From Texcoconibacillus texcoconensis (lineage in GTDB: Bacteria; Bacillota; Bacilli; Bacillales; Salisediminibacteriaceae), in assembly GCF_014202575.1 (NCBI RefSeq), contig NZ_JACHHB010000013.1:1-64000 (forward strand): DNA of 64,000 nt. Direction: 5' to 3'. The stretch's first letter is position 1; each line of letters opens with the position of its first letter. The notes beneath the pieces are model-generated. The model saw only the letters and a list, made by a program, of their open reading frames with translations, made no database searches and was not told the origin of the DNA. Below are positions 1 to 9,985 of this stretch, one piece after another. Both the position numbers and the translations under genes were made by a program.

Positions 1-21
1 GGACACCCGTCCATGAGAATC

Positions 22-143
22 TGTCTAGTTCAGGCGCCATCGGCTCGAGGTCACTTCGGTCCGGCAATTGAAGCTGAAAGCGCTTCTGCTTGCCGGACCT
101 CCAGTGCTAGTCGCCGATAGGCGGGCGCCTTGTACTTTTCTTA
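22..143. repeat. Bacillaceae-type intergenic repeat (about 122 nt)
   Basis: The stretch starts with TGTCTAGTTCAGGCGCC and ends with GGGCGCCTTGTACTTTTCTTA. These ends resemble a widespread Bacillaceae intergenic repeat (TCTAGCTCCAGCGCC ... GGCGCTTGCGCTTTTCTTA) known to me from memory. A central inverted repeat, GTCCGGCAA (59-67) with TTGCCGGAC (90-98), could form a hairpin. No coding capacity is evident. I saw no second copy in this window, so the repeat assignment rests on recognition of the ends. Confidence 0.6.
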
Positions 144-149
144 AGAGAG

Positions 150-246
150 AGCAGGTGACGAAGAAATTCGCCGTTAATCGGATTCCGCAGCCCGACGATG
201 GTAGTTGGAGGCGATCCCCTGTGAGAGTAGGACGCCGCCAGGCATT
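150..246 (+). rRNA. 5S rRNA-like remnant or aberrant 5S gene
   Basis: Positions 194-244 match the 3' half of Bacillus 5S rRNA closely (GATGGTAGTTGG, then CCCCTGTGAGAGTAGGACG and CCGCCAGGCA). The 5' part (CAGGTGACGA at 150-159) resembles a 5S start. The conserved central segment (CACACCCGTTCCCAT ... GAACACGG) is missing. A fragment like that segment (ACACCCGTCCAT) lies at 3-14, on the other side of the intergenic repeat. This could be a 5S gene broken by the repeat, or a decayed copy at the end of an rRNA operon lying upstream of the window. Confidence 0.5.
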
Positions 247-250
247 TGAG

Positions 251-281
251 AGCATGTCGCAGAAGCGATGTGCTTTTTTTG
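251..281 (+). terminator. Terminator after the 5S-like segment
   Basis: AGCATGTCGC (251-260) pairs with GCGATGTGCT (265-274), with two wobble pairs and an AGAA loop. A run of seven T follows. This is typical of the end of an rRNA operon. Confidence 0.75.
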
Positions 282-455
282 TGTTTTCAAGAACTGGATC
301 ACCGCAAGGTGAAAAGGGTTTATAGAAAAATAAAAAGTGAGGAACAAGAAGTGCGTAATATTCAATTTGCGTTTGTTACGCAAATAGGGGGGACCTACCA
401 CTTACGATAGGATCGCGCCCTGACTTGATGTTGAGGTATTGTTCCATTAATATGA
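282..455. other. Gene-free stretch with nested inverted repeats
   Basis: No convincing gene is present. GGAACAA (341-347) can pair with TTGTTCC (439-445), AAGTG (349-353) with CACTT (399-403), and ATTTGCGT (365-372) with ACGCAAAT (378-385). The nesting suggests a folded RNA or a decayed small mobile element. The function is unknown. Confidence 0.3.
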
Positions 456-482
456 CAAAAAGAATCCCCTGAAACAGGGGAT
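456..482 (-). terminator. lexA terminator
   Basis: ATCCCCT (464-470) and AGGGGAT (476-482) flank a five-base loop. On the minus strand the hairpin is followed by TTCTTTTT, just past the lexA stop codon. Confidence 0.75.
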
Positions 483-504
483 ATTAGTAGAGAGTGATGA
501 AAAT

Positions 505-1137
505 TTAGTGCACTGTTCGAAAGACACCGATGACTTTACCTAAGATTGATACATTTGTTACTAAAATAGGTTCTAATGTTGCATTTTCTGGTTGCAATCG
601 AATATGTCCATCCTCTTTAAAGAAACGTTTGACGGTTGCTTCATCTTCTTCAGTCATCGCAACGACAATATCTCCATTATTTGCATATTGTTGTTGTCGT
701 ACAATAACGAGGTCCCCATCAAAAATGCCTGCTTCAATCATTGAATCTCCTTCAATTTCCAAAATAAATGACTGCTCACCTTGCACCATTCGTTCAGGAA
801 GTGGAATGTATTCCTCTATGTTTTCAATAGCTGTGATTGGTTGTCCAGCTGTAACTTTCCCGATAACAGGAACATAAACTGAAGGTGTTTCAGAGACATG
901 GTCAGAAGTTCTTTTTTCATCTTCTATATCTGTAACTTCAATGGCTCTTGGTTTAGTAGGGTCACGACGGATTAAGCCCTTCTTTTCTAAGCGAGATAGA
1001 TGTCCGTGAACAGTAGAACTTGAAGCAAGTCCTACGGCTTCACCAATTTCTCTAACGGAGGGAGGGTACCCTTTATCTTTGACTTCGTCACGTATGTAAT
1101 CGAGAATAAGTTGCTGGCGTTTTGATAATTTCGTCAT
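505..1137 (-). CDS. lexA: SOS repressor LexA
   Basis: LexA represses the DNA-damage regulon and is inactivated by RecA-stimulated self-cleavage. The 210-residue protein has an N-terminal winged helix (about 1-65) and a C-terminal S24 peptidase-like domain. The cleavage site Ala97-Gly98 (VTAGQP), catalytic Ser132 (GDSMIEAG) and Lys170 (TVKRFF) are all present. The ATG at 1137 is preferred over the in-frame GTG nine bases upstream because GAGGTG sits six bases before it and that GTG is part of the ribosome binding site. It is divergent from yneA, with LexA boxes in the shared region, so it is autoregulated. The length is normal for Bacillus LexA. Confidence 0.97.
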   Translation of the reverse strand: MTKLSKRQQLILDYIRDEVKDKGYPPSVREIGEAVGLASSSTVHGHLSRLEKKGLIRRDPTKPRAIEVTDIEDEKRTSDHVSETPSVYVPVIGKVTAGQPITAIENIEEYIPLPERMVQGEQSFILEIEGDSMIEAGIFDGDLVIVRQQQYANNGDIVVAMTEEDEATVKRFFKEDGHIRLQPENATLEPILVTNVSILGKVIGVFRTVH

Positions 1138-1157
1138 ATTTCGCACCTCGTTTTTCC

Positions 1158-1216
1158 CTTTTTAAGTTTAGTAATATTATACCATGGCCTTAAAATAACA
1201 TGCAAACATAAGTTCT
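1158..1216 (-). promoter_or_regulatory. lexA promoter with LexA box
   Basis: On the minus strand TTGCAT and TATAAT are separated by 18 bases. A GAACTTATGTTT motif (1204-1215) lies just upstream and fits the Bacillus LexA operator pattern GAAC-N4-GTTY. This is the expected autoregulatory site. Confidence 0.75.
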
Positions 1217-1238
1217 CTTTTAAAATGAGAGCATTCTA

Positions 1239-1287
1239 TTGACACGAACGTTCGTTCTCTATTAAACTAAATAGGAACAAACATTCG
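1239..1287 (+). promoter_or_regulatory. yneA promoter with two LexA boxes
   Basis: TTGACA at 1239-1244 is followed by a LexA box, GAACGTTCGTTC (1246-1257), placed between -35 and -10. A second, weaker box, GAACAAACATTC (1275-1286), lies just before the ribosome binding site. Together they predict strong SOS control of yneA-yneB. Confidence 0.75.
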
Positions 1288-1305
1288 TGTTAGGAGTGTC
1301 CTTTT

Positions 1306-2276
<971 letters not shown>

Positions 2277-2338
2277 ATGAATATTTACTTTCAGGTATAG
2301 GTGAAAAAAGGTGTATAACAACCTTATTTTTATCATTG

Positions 2339-3184
2339 TTACTGTTTATTTACTGAAGTGAACGGGGCTGGAGTGGCACCGAGTTCTTGAGACCGTTCGA
2401 TGGCGCGTAATACACTATTTTTTACGTGTTCTTTGACGTTATGATTTTCCAGAACCTCAAAAGCAGCTTCTGTTGTACCGGCGGGGCTCATAACTTCCAT
2501 GTATAATTCCCTTGCAGATTTGTCTGTATTTCTCAAGCGACGAGCTGCTCCAGTTAAGGTTTGTGCAATCAGTTCTTTTGTTTCGTTTTCTGTAAGTCCA
2601 GCTTCTAAAGCGGCATTTTCAATTGCTTCAACAAAATAATAGAAAAATGCTGGTCCGCTTCCTGCTACACCAGTTACTGCATCCATCTTTTCTTCTGATA
2701 GTATTGTTACGGTTCCAATCGCAGAAAATAGAGATGAAGCTTTTTGAATGTGTTCGTCATAAGCGAAACGGCCTTTGCAAAGGGAGGTCGCTGAAGCACC
2801 GACTTTAGCTGAAGTATTAGGCATCGCTCGAATGACGGAAATTGATTTCCCGATACTTTCTTCTATATAGCTCGTTGAGATGCCAGCTAATACAGAAATG
2901 ATCAGTTGATCAGAAATAAACGCGTTAATTTGTTCTGCAGCTTCAGTAAGGTGTTTTGGTTTCATAGCAAGGACAACAATATCAGCATTTTGAATTGCTG
3001 TCTCGTTATTCGCCGTTGTTTGAATGCCGTATTTTTCTTCGAGTTCCTGTAGACGTTTCTCATTCGCATTATTTGTTGCGATAACTTGCTTAGGGTCGAT
3101 AAGTTGTTCAGTAATTAACCCACCAATGATCGCCTCAGCCATTGAACCAGCACCGATAAATGCAATTTTTTGTGTATTGAGCAT
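2339..3184 (-). CDS. proC: Pyrroline-5-carboxylate reductase
   Basis: Last enzyme of proline synthesis. It reduces pyrroline-5-carboxylate to proline with NAD(P)H in the cytoplasm. The 281-residue protein has an N-terminal Rossmann motif (IAFIGAGSMAEAIIGG, from residue 8), the MKP segment (LAMKPKH) and the C-terminal dimer domain with the family signature VTGVAGSGPAFFYYF ... GATRRL-like LTGAARRL. The ATG has a GGAGG site. It is the third gene of a proB-proA-proC unit on the minus strand and starts 12 bases after proA, so all three are probably read from the T-box promoter near 5930. Confidence 0.95.
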   Translation of the reverse strand: MLNTQKIAFIGAGSMAEAIIGGLITEQLIDPKQVIATNNANEKRLQELEEKYGIQTTANNETAIQNADIVVLAMKPKHLTEAAEQINAFISDQLIISVLAGISTSYIEESIGKSISVIRAMPNTSAKVGASATSLCKGRFAYDEHIQKASSLFSAIGTVTILSEEKMDAVTGVAGSGPAFFYYFVEAIENAALEAGLTENETKELIAQTLTGAARRLRNTDKSARELYMEVMSPAGTTEAAFEVLENHNVKEHVKNSVLRAIERSQELGATPAPFTSVNKQ

Positions 3185-3196
3185 CCGTTGTCCCTC

Positions 3197-4441
3197 CTAT
3201 GATTTCGTTTGACCTGTTCCTAAAATCAAGTATTTAGAAGAAGTCATCGCTTTAAGGCCCATAGGTCCTCTTGCGTGAAGTTTTTGTGTACTTATGCCGA
3301 TTTCGGCACCGAAACCAAACTCGCCTCCGTCAGTAAATCTCGTTGATGCATTATGATAAAGTGCAGCAGCGTCGATGCGTTGTAAGAACGTGTCTCGGTT
3401 TTTAGACTGCTCTGTAATAATCGATTCAGAATGACCAGTACCAAATTGTTTGACGTGGTCAATCGCCTCAATCGTAGAAGAGACGGTTTTCATTGCAACA
3501 GCCAAGTCAAGATATTCTTTCGACCAGTCTTCATCTGTTGCTTCCATGACTGATCCATGGAGAGATTGAATTTGATTGTCTCCATAAATTTGAACATCTG
3601 CGTCAATGAATCGAGTAATAAGTTGGTGCCCGTAACGTTCTAGCCATTTTTCATGAACGAGGATCGTTTCTGCTGCGTTACAAACGGAAGGGCGATCTGT
3701 TTTTGCATCAACGCTTATCGAGATTGCCATTTCTGGATCAGCTGTTTCATCGATATAGACATGACAATTGCCGACGCCTGTTTCTAAAACGGGTACTGTC
3801 GCATTTTCGACAACGGATTTTATTAATCCAGCTCCACCTCTAGGGATAAGGACATCAAGTGATTCATTTAACTTTAGCATCTCGTTAGCAGCTTCTCTTG
3901 ACGTATCTTGTACGAGTTGAACGACATTTTCATTAATATTACGTTGTGCTAACGCTTGATGAATCACTTCCACGATAGCATTATTTGAATGAAAAGATGA
4001 AGAACTACCGCGTAAAAGGACAGCATTTCCAGTTTTAAGTGACAGAGCTGTCGCATCAACTGTGACATTAGGTCTCGCTTCATAAATCATGCCAATGACA
4101 CCTAGAGGAACACGTGTACTACGAATGAGTAGACCGTTTGGACGTTCCCATTCTTCGATTGTTTCTCCAATTGGATCTTCCATATTTGCGACTTGACGAC
4201 AACTATCAGCAATACTTTCAATGCGGTTTGTCGTAAGGCGAAGTCGATCTAATATAGCCTGACTTTCATGTGCGGATTGCTCAAGGTCTTTCTCGTTTGC
4301 AGAAAGAATACTTTCGCTATTTGACACAAGTTGGTCTGCGATTGTTTCAAGTAATAGCTTCTTTTCCTCGCTAGATAATAAAGCAACTTGGTCTGATGCT
4401 GATTTTACTTGCTTTGCCTGTTCGTTAATCGAAATCATCAT
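3197..4441 (-). CDS. proA: Gamma-glutamyl phosphate reductase
   Basis: Second enzyme of proline synthesis. It reduces glutamyl-5-phosphate to glutamate-5-semialdehyde with NADPH. The 414-residue protein belongs to the aldehyde dehydrogenase superfamily; the nucleophile is Cys254 (PSVCNAAET), and the family motif EARPNVTVDA is at about 121-130. The length is normal. Two adjacent ATG codons open the frame, and AAGGGG stands seven bases before the first. It is separated by three bases from proB and by twelve from proC, indicating a tightly coupled operon. Confidence 0.96.
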   Translation of the reverse strand: MMISINEQAKQVKSASDQVALLSSEEKKLLLETIADQLVSNSESILSANEKDLEQSAHESQAILDRLRLTTNRIESIADSCRQVANMEDPIGETIEEWERPNGLLIRSTRVPLGVIGMIYEARPNVTVDATALSLKTGNAVLLRGSSSSFHSNNAIVEVIHQALAQRNINENVVQLVQDTSREAANEMLKLNESLDVLIPRGGAGLIKSVVENATVPVLETGVGNCHVYIDETADPEMAISISVDAKTDRPSVCNAAETILVHEKWLERYGHQLITRFIDADVQIYGDNQIQSLHGSVMEATDEDWSKEYLDLAVAMKTVSSTIEAIDHVKQFGTGHSESIITEQSKNRDTFLQRIDAAALYHNASTRFTDGGEFGFGAEIGISTQKLHARGPMGLKAMTSSKYLILGTGQTKS

Positions 4442-4444
4442 TTA

Positions 4445-5560
4445 TCAACCCCTTATACTTGTTAATTGTGTCCATTCGTCGCGATGAATGACTTCTTCTC
4501 GTTTTGTGACAATGTATTTTGATGCTTCACTACTAGACATGCCTTTAACTTTCAATAATTCGTTCGAGGACATGTTCGAAATCCCTTTTCCTAGTTCTTC
4601 GTCTTCTTCGTCTTTTACTGTGATGACAGCTCCTTGCGTAAACGAGCCTGTAACATCAATAACTCCAGAAGGTAATAAGCTTTTTCCGTTTTCTAGTAAT
4701 GCTTCTACAGCTCCTTTGTCTATCGTGATTTCACCGTCTGACTTTGAGTGCAGCCCTAACCATTGGATTTTACTTTGTACAGCTTCTTGATACTTATATA
4801 AGTAAGTGCCGTCACCGTTTCCTTCTAAAATATCAGTGAGATAATGTTGTTTACCGCTAGCGCCGATAAATACATCGACACCTAGTTGCATTGCAGTTTT
4901 AGCAGCGAGTAGTTTCGAACGCATGCCTCCAGTTCCGACACGACTTCCGCTAGAACCTGCTTGTTGTAAAAGTTTATCATCCAGGTCGGTAATTTCATCA
5001 TAACGTTTTGCGTTAGGGTCTTCGAAAGGGTTGGCATCGTATATCCCATTGATATCAGTGATAATTACGAGCTGATCAGCGTGAATGAAACCACTCACAA
5101 GAGCGGAGAGCATATCGTTATCACCAAATGTTAACTCTTCAATCGCGATGGAGTCATTTTCATTAATGATCGGTATCACTTTACGTTTCAGTAATTCAGA
5201 AATGGTTGCGTATGCATTTTGATATTGATGTTTATGAGAAAAGTTACTTTGTGTAAGCAGGATTTGCCCTGTATGAATGTCATGTTTTTCTAATTGTTCA
5301 CGATACGCCTCAATAAGACAACCTTGACCAACTGCAGCTGCTGCCTGTTTGCCGACTAAGGTAACGGGTTTAGTTGGATAGCCTAGCTGTGGAAAACCAG
5401 CTGCTACCGCACCAGAAGAGACGAGGATGACTTCATGACCTTGTTTGTATAAATGGACAATGGCTGATGTATGTGCTTTGACTTTCTCATCACTTAATTC
5501 TCCGTTATCGTGAGCAAGTGAACTACTTCCAATTTTTATAACAACACGTTTTTTATTCAT
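4445..5560 (-). CDS. proB: Glutamate 5-kinase
   Basis: First enzyme of proline synthesis. It phosphorylates glutamate with ATP and is the usual point of proline feedback control. The 371-residue protein has an amino-acid kinase domain (about 1-255, opening VVIKIGSSSL, with SSGAVAAG and DNDMLSALV) and a C-terminal PUA domain (about 275-355). That is the long form found in most bacteria. It is the promoter-proximal gene of proB-proA-proC, preceded by AAGGAGG and by a T-box leader, so expression should rise when proline-charged tRNA is low. Confidence 0.96.
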   Translation of the reverse strand: MNKKRVVIKIGSSSLAHDNGELSDEKVKAHTSAIVHLYKQGHEVILVSSGAVAAGFPQLGYPTKPVTLVGKQAAAAVGQGCLIEAYREQLEKHDIHTGQILLTQSNFSHKHQYQNAYATISELLKRKVIPIINENDSIAIEELTFGDNDMLSALVSGFIHADQLVIITDINGIYDANPFEDPNAKRYDEITDLDDKLLQQAGSSGSRVGTGGMRSKLLAAKTAMQLGVDVFIGASGKQHYLTDILEGNGDGTYLYKYQEAVQSKIQWLGLHSKSDGEITIDKGAVEALLENGKSLLPSGVIDVTGSFTQGAVITVKDEEDEELGKGISNMSSNELLKVKGMSSSEASKYIVTKREEVIHRDEWTQLTSIRG

Positions 5561-5613
5561 TATGTTTCATGTTCCTCCTTGATCTTAGTAAAAAGACCTA
5601 AAAACAATAAAAA

Positions 5614-5900
5614 ACCATTCAGCCCTTAAAAAAGGACGGAATGGTCTATGATTTCCGCGGTACCACCTTTATTGAAGCTTGTTTTCACATTTGCCCATAA
5701 ATGAAACGTGTGAAAACAAAATAAGCTTCCGCTTCTATCCATAACGTTGGATCCTACGGTCAGGTTCAATCCCTGACAGCTCCTGGGCAGGTTCGAACGG
5801 GCCATCCTGCAAAACTCTCAGCAAAATGTTTTGCTCTCTGTTGGACACCGAGTGTTCTACTATTCCCAATCATTGCTGATTCTTATTCGATACATGTATA
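5614..5900 (-). promoter_or_regulatory. T-box leader, probably tRNA-Pro responsive
   Basis: On the minus strand the highly conserved T-box core GGTGGTACCGCGG (5655-5667) is followed by a terminator hairpin (5614-5645, ACCATTC ... GAATGGT) and T residues. Upstream sequence has stem-I-like elements, including an AG-rich motif (CAGAGAGC). A CCU triplet at 5762-5764 on the descending side of stem I is a candidate specifier codon and would fit proline. Controlling proBAC this way is known in Bacillus. The specifier assignment is inference. Confidence 0.9.
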
Positions 5901-5908
5901 TATCATAT

Positions 5909-5938
5909 AGTATGCGAGAAAGGGCAAAACATTGTCAA
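5909..5938 (-). promoter_or_regulatory. proBAC promoter
   Basis: On the minus strand TTGACA (5938-5933) is followed, 18 bases later, by CATACT. Transcription would start about 10 bases ahead of the T-box stem I. Confidence 0.5.
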
Positions 5939-6032
5939 GAGATATATGCTCTTTAGAACTAAAATTCTTGCTTTCTTTCTTCATATTTAGTAGTATGACC
6001 AACGGAAATGGGTACCATACAAGGAGGACAAT

Positions 6033-6272
6033 ATGTTAAGTCAAGATAAAATTACACGCATTAACGAACTTGCAAAAAAGAAGAAAGAATCAGGTTTGAC
6101 GAAAGCGGAAGAAAAAGAGCAAAAGTCATTACGAGAAGAGTATTTGAAAAGTGTTCGAAAGTCATTTAAAAACCAATTGCATTCAATGAAAGTTGTTGAT
6201 GAAGAAGGTAATGACGTAACCCCTGAAAAATTAAAGAAAAGTAAAGAGAGAAATAATAATAACCACCATTAA
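6033..6272 (+). CDS. ynzC: DUF896 family protein YnzC
   Basis: Small cytoplasmic helical protein of 79 residues with the DUF896 pattern ([30 protein letters not shown]). B. subtilis YnzC lies in the same place between yneB and tkt. It forms a helical hairpin, but its biochemical role is not established. The AAGGAGG site is strong. The C-terminus is Asn/His-rich (NNNNHH). A rho-independent terminator follows at 6291-6313, so it is a single-gene unit. Confidence 0.92.
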   Translation: MLSQDKITRINELAKKKKESGLTKAEEKEQKSLREEYLKSVRKSFKNQLHSMKVVDEEGNDVTPEKLKKSKERNNNNHH

Positions 6273-6287
6273 ATGAACAAGATTAAG

Positions 6288-6313
6288 GATCGGGAGTTCT
6301 CCCGACTTTTTTC
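6288..6313 (+). terminator. ynzC terminator
   Basis: CGGGAG (6291-6296) and CTCCCG (6299-6304) form a short perfect stem followed by ACTTTTTTC. Confidence 0.8.
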
Positions 6314-6448
6314 CTATTTAACTTATTTATTAAATGGAAGTGCATATCCTGTTACCAAATATGAAAAATTATTCACAAGTTCTTGTGTTAATGGTTTGAA
6401 AACGCTATGATAAGAAATGAAGTATAAAGTGAGGAAGGGTGACGAACT

Positions 6449-8446
6449 ATGACAGAACATATCGAATCGATGTCGATTCAGACAATTCGTACATTGTCTA
6501 TCGATGCAGTTGAAAAAGCTCAATCAGGACATCCAGGAATGCCGATGGGGGCTGCCCCAATGGGATATTCCTTATTCAAAAAATTCATGCAACACAACCC
6601 GAATAATCCACAGTGGTTTAATCGCGATCGTTTCGTGCTATCTGCTGGCCACGGATCGATGCTTCTATATAGCTTATTACACCTAACGGGTTATGACGTT
6701 ACAATGGATGATTTAAAAAACTTTCGTCAATGGGGAAGTCGTACACCAGGACACCCTGAATACGGCCATACACCAGGTGTAGAAGCGACAACTGGTCCAC
6801 TCGGACAAGGTGTTGCAATGTCGGTTGGAATGGCAATGGCTGAGCGTCACTTAGCAGGAAAGTATAACCGTGAAGGGTACGAGCTCATCAATCACTATAC
6901 ATATAGTATCTGCGGTGATGGTGACCTCATGGAAGGTGTATCTGCAGAAGCTGCATCTCTTGCAGGACATTTAAAATTAGGACGACTCATCGTTCTTTAT
7001 GACTCCAATGACATTTCTTTAGATGGTGAACTTGACCAAGCATTTTCTGAAAATGTTGCTGATCGTTATCAAGCGTATGGTTGGCATGTATTGCGTGTCG
7101 AAGACGGTAACGATTTACAAGAGTTAGAAGCGGCTATTGAAGCAGCACGCATTGATGATCGTCCAACTTTGATTGAAGTGAAAACGACAATTGGTTATGG
7201 ATCTCCTTCAAAATCAGGAAAATCTGCTTCTCACGGTGCACCACTAGGTAGTGAAGAAGTGAAGCTAACAAAAGAAGCTTATAACTGGACATTTGAAAAC
7301 GACTTCCACGTACCAGACGAAGTTCGTGAGCATTTTGATGAAGTTGTTCAAGAAGGTGAAAAACATGAGAAAGAGTGGAACGACTTATTTGCTGCATACA
7401 AACAAGAATACCCTGAGCTTGCTGAAGAACTAGCTTTAGCGATTGATGGGAAACTTCCACAAGGATGGGATGCAGATGTTCCAGTATACGAAGTAGGTGA
7501 CAAAGTAGCGTCTCGTGCTTCAGGTGGAGATGTACTTAACGCGTTAGCTAAAAACGTTCCTTCTGTATTCGGTGGTTCTGCTGACTTGGCATCTTCTAAT
7601 AAAACGATGCTTAAAGGCGAAGAAGATTTCTCACGTGAAAATTACAGCGGACGTAACATCTGGTTTGGTGTTCGTGAATTCGCAATGGCAGCTGCAGGAA
7701 ACGGTATGGCATTGCATGGCGGCGTGAACCCATATGTCGCGACTTTCTTTGTCTTCTCTGATTATTTAAGACCAGCTTTACGTTTATCATCTTTAATGCA
7801 AGTTCCACTCACATATGTGTTTACACATGATAGTGTTGCTGTAGGTGAAGATGGTCCAACACACGAGCCTGTTGAACAATTGGCAAGCTTACGTGCAGTG
7901 CCAGGCTTGTCAGTCATCAGACCTGCTGATGGAAACGAGACAGCAGCTGCATGGAAACTTTCTTTAGAAAGCACGGATCAGCCACATGCGCTTGTATTTT
8001 CTCGTCAAGGTTTACCTACGCTTGAAGGCACAGCAGAAAAGGCTTACGAAGGCGTGAAGCGCGGAGCTTATGTTGTATCAGAAGCGAATGGTGAGGTAGA
8101 TGGTTACCTGTTGGCGACTGGTTCCGAGGTATCTTTAGCTGTAGAGGCACAACGTGCTTTAGAGCAAGACAACATCCATGTTAATGTTGTTAGTATGCCT
8201 AGTTGGGACCGTTTTGAAGCGCAAGGTGAAGATTATAAACAACAAGTGCTACCAAATGACGGCAAACCTCGTGTCGGAATTGAAATGGCGGTTAGCTTAG
8301 GCTGGGAGAGATATGTAGGTGCAAATGGTTCAATGATTGCAATTGATCAGTTTGGTGCATCAGCTCCTGGCGAGCGTATTATCGAAGAGTATGGCTTCAC
8401 GACAGAAAATGTCGTTTCTTCATTCAAACAGTTATTAAACCGCTAA
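6449..8446 (+). CDS. tkt: Transketolase
   Basis: Thiamine-diphosphate enzyme of the pentose phosphate pathway that moves two-carbon ketol units between sugar phosphates. The 665-residue protein has the N-terminal ThDP domain ([25 protein letters not shown]; metal-binding [13 protein letters not shown] near residue 155), the pyrimidine domain ([19 protein letters not shown] near 470) and the C-terminal domain. The length is that of the family. The ATG is preceded by GAGGAAGGG. Position after ynzC and before sirA agrees with B. subtilis. A strong terminator follows. Confidence 0.97.
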   Translation: MTEHIESMSIQTIRTLSIDAVEKAQSGHPGMPMGAAPMGYSLFKKFMQHNPNNPQWFNRDRFVLSAGHGSMLLYSLLHLTGYDVTMDDLKNFRQWGSRTPGHPEYGHTPGVEATTGPLGQGVAMSVGMAMAERHLAGKYNREGYELINHYTYSICGDGDLMEGVSAEAASLAGHLKLGRLIVLYDSNDISLDGELDQAFSENVADRYQAYGWHVLRVEDGNDLQELEAAIEAARIDDRPTLIEVKTTIGYGSPSKSGKSASHGAPLGSEEVKLTKEAYNWTFENDFHVPDEVREHFDEVVQEGEKHEKEWNDLFAAYKQEYPELAEELALAIDGKLPQGWDADVPVYEVGDKVASRASGGDVLNALAKNVPSVFGGSADLASSNKTMLKGEEDFSRENYSGRNIWFGVREFAMAAAGNGMALHGGVNPYVATFFVFSDYLRPALRLSSLMQVPLTYVFTHDSVAVGEDGPTHEPVEQLASLRAVPGLSVIRPADGNETAAAWKLSLESTDQPHALVFSRQGLPTLEGTAEKAYEGVKRGAYVVSEANGEVDGYLLATGSEVSLAVEAQRALEQDNIHVNVVSMPSWDRFEAQGEDYKQQVLPNDGKPRVGIEMAVSLGWERYVGANGSMIAIDQFGASAPGERIIEEYGFTTENVVSSFKQLLNR

Positions 8447-8482
8447 TTTCGTTAAGAATGATGCGAAGAATTAAAAAGCAGG

Positions 8483-8520
8483 GATCAGACCTCGATAGCT
8501 TTCGGGTCTGATCTTTGTTT
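8483..8520 (+). terminator. tkt terminator
   Basis: GATCAGACC (8483-8491) pairs with GGTCTGATC (8505-8513), followed by TTTGTTTG. Confidence 0.8.
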
Positions 8521-8640
8521 GTTCAACAAACAACGACATGAGTGATAAAAACTCGTGGTTCTTTTTACAATAAAGGGACAAACCTCTCCGAACTTATCCG
8601 ATACAATGTAGAAAAGGACGGTAAGCTAGGAGGGTATCGA

Positions 8641-9090
8641 ATGCGAACGTATGAAATTCGTTTGATCGAACATGAAGTTGCACTTGATTATTATGGAGCT
8701 GAAGGGAAGTTGCTTCATTTATTTCAAGAAGCTCGTCAAGCACAAGGGACATTTAAAACGATTGTCGACCAACAAATTCAATACATAAGTAAGAGTTTCG
8801 ATCCTAATGAGATTTATCATAAACTTGCTATATCTGCGAAGTTTTCAAAAGGATTCCCTTTTCAGGAGGGTTCTTATGGACGATATATCGAAGTTCGCAA
8901 AGGAAAAAGTGAGGCCAGGTTGTATATAAAAAATGATTACATGTTGCTTCAAGGGAAAGGCAATTTGTCAGCAGAGATGCTCGTCTTTGATTGGTTAAGA
9001 GAGATTGACCAAACATTTTTAGCGATCGATTATGAGCGAGAACGTTTAGGTTGGCTGACCATTATTCGACCAATCTCTTTGACACAGTAA
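8641..9090 (+). CDS. sirA: Sporulation inhibitor of replication SirA
   Basis: In B. subtilis SirA is made at the start of sporulation and binds DnaA domain I to block new rounds of replication. This 149-residue protein shows the family pattern: QQIQYISKSFD in the first half and FLAIDYERERLGWLTIIRP at the C-terminus, close to the B. subtilis ending. The frame is open a further 33 codons upstream, but the ATG at 8641 has an ideal AGGAGG seven bases ahead and gives the family length. It lies between tkt and yneF as in B. subtilis. Confidence 0.88.
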   Translation: MRTYEIRLIEHEVALDYYGAEGKLLHLFQEARQAQGTFKTIVDQQIQYISKSFDPNEIYHKLAISAKFSKGFPFQEGSYGRYIEVRKGKSEARLYIKNDYMLLQGKGNLSAEMLVFDWLREIDQTFLAIDYERERLGWLTIIRPISLTQ

Positions 9091-9218
9091 ACCCTGATTG
9101 TCGACAAATTATTTGTATGACCTTTAAAACGAGCTACTAATCCGTTATAATAAATAAAGTCGAATTAGAAAATGTAGGATATGGACTTAATGGTTCAACA
9201 ATGAAGGAGGAACAAGAC

Positions 9219-9434
9219 ATGCTTTGGTATATTCTAGTAGGACTTCTCAGTCTTCTAGCGGGTGTGGCGCTCGGATTTTTCATCGCCCGAAAATATATGA
9301 TGAATTACATGAAGAAAAACCCACCAATTAATGAAAAAATGCTTCGTGTAATGATGATGCAAATGGGTCAAAACCCGTCGCAGAAAAAGATTAATCAAAT
9401 GATGAAGCAGATGCAAAACCAACAAGATAAGTAG
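9219..9434 (+). CDS. yneF: UPF0154 membrane protein YneF
   Basis: Protein of 71 residues with one N-terminal transmembrane helix (about 2-22, [22 protein letters not shown]) followed by the UPF0154 signature [43 protein letters not shown]. The function is unknown; the family is widespread in Firmicutes. The ATG at 9219 is used because AAGGAGG is seven bases upstream. Locus order sirA-yneF matches B. subtilis. A terminator follows at once. Confidence 0.9.
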   Translation: MLWYILVGLLSLLAGVALGFFIARKYMMNYMKKNPPINEKMLRVMMMQMGQNPSQKKINQMMKQMQNQQDK

Positions 9435-9438
9435 GTTT

Positions 9439-9466
9439 TAAACACTCCGTAATGGAGTGTTTTTTA
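9439..9466 (+). terminator. yneF terminator
   Basis: AACACTCC and GGAGTGTT form an eight-base stem followed by TTTTT. Confidence 0.75.
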
Positions 9467-9579
9467 ATGTCGTAACAATATCCAGTTTCCGACATGACTA
9501 AGAATGAGCGAGATCAATTTGTAAAGAATATCAAACAGAACCTCTGTGGAAAGTCAAACGTATATAGCTAAGATAAGTA

Positions 9580-9608
9580 TTGACAAAAATACTGACCAGG
9601 GGTATGGT
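9580..9608 (+). promoter_or_regulatory. csoR promoter with CsoR-type operator
   Basis: TTGACA (9580-9585) and TATGGT (9603-9608) are 17 bases apart. A GC-rich imperfect palindrome, ATACTGACCAGGGGTAT (9589-9605), fills the spacer and resembles the B. subtilis CsoR operator (ATACCC ... GGGGTAT). Copper should relieve repression. Confidence 0.65.
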
Positions 9609-9628
9609 ATGGATAAGAGGTGAAAGCG

Positions 9629-9955
9629 ATGGATAATGATAATCTCAACATTGAACTAACGCCAGATACAAGTGCATTGACACAACGTTCAGAAGAAGAA
9701 AAACAACAATTATTAAATCGTCTTAAACGAGTCGAAGGGCAAGTGCGTGGTATTCAACGAATGGTTGAAGATGATCGATATTGCGTGGATGTTCTCGTGC
9801 AACTTTCTGCGATTAATGCAGCGCTTAAAAAAGTAGGTTATTCAATGTTGGAGAACCATACGCGAGGATGTGTAGCCTCAGCTGTTCAAGAGGGTAATGG
9901 GGATGAAGCGATTGAAGAACTCATGAAGGTCATTCAACAATTTAGCAAATCTTAA
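9629..9955 (+). CDS. csoR: Copper-sensing repressor CsoR
   Basis: DUF156-family all-helical repressor that releases DNA when it binds Cu(I). The 108-residue protein carries the Cys-His-Cys copper site: Cys52 (DRYCVDV), His77 and Cys81 (ENHTRGCVA). The conserved RLKRVEGQVRGIQRM helix is also present. The ATG at 9629 has GAGGTG seven bases before it; the GTG nine bases upstream is part of that site. It is followed 30 bases later by copZ. The copA ATPase that usually accompanies csoR-copZ is absent here and must lie elsewhere if present. Confidence 0.92.
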   Translation: MDNDNLNIELTPDTSALTQRSEEEKQQLLNRLKRVEGQVRGIQRMVEDDRYCVDVLVQLSAINAALKKVGYSMLENHTRGCVASAVQEGNGDEAIEELMKVIQQFSKS

Positions 9956-9985
9956 GTACTAATGAATTGAAGGGGAGATGTACAA

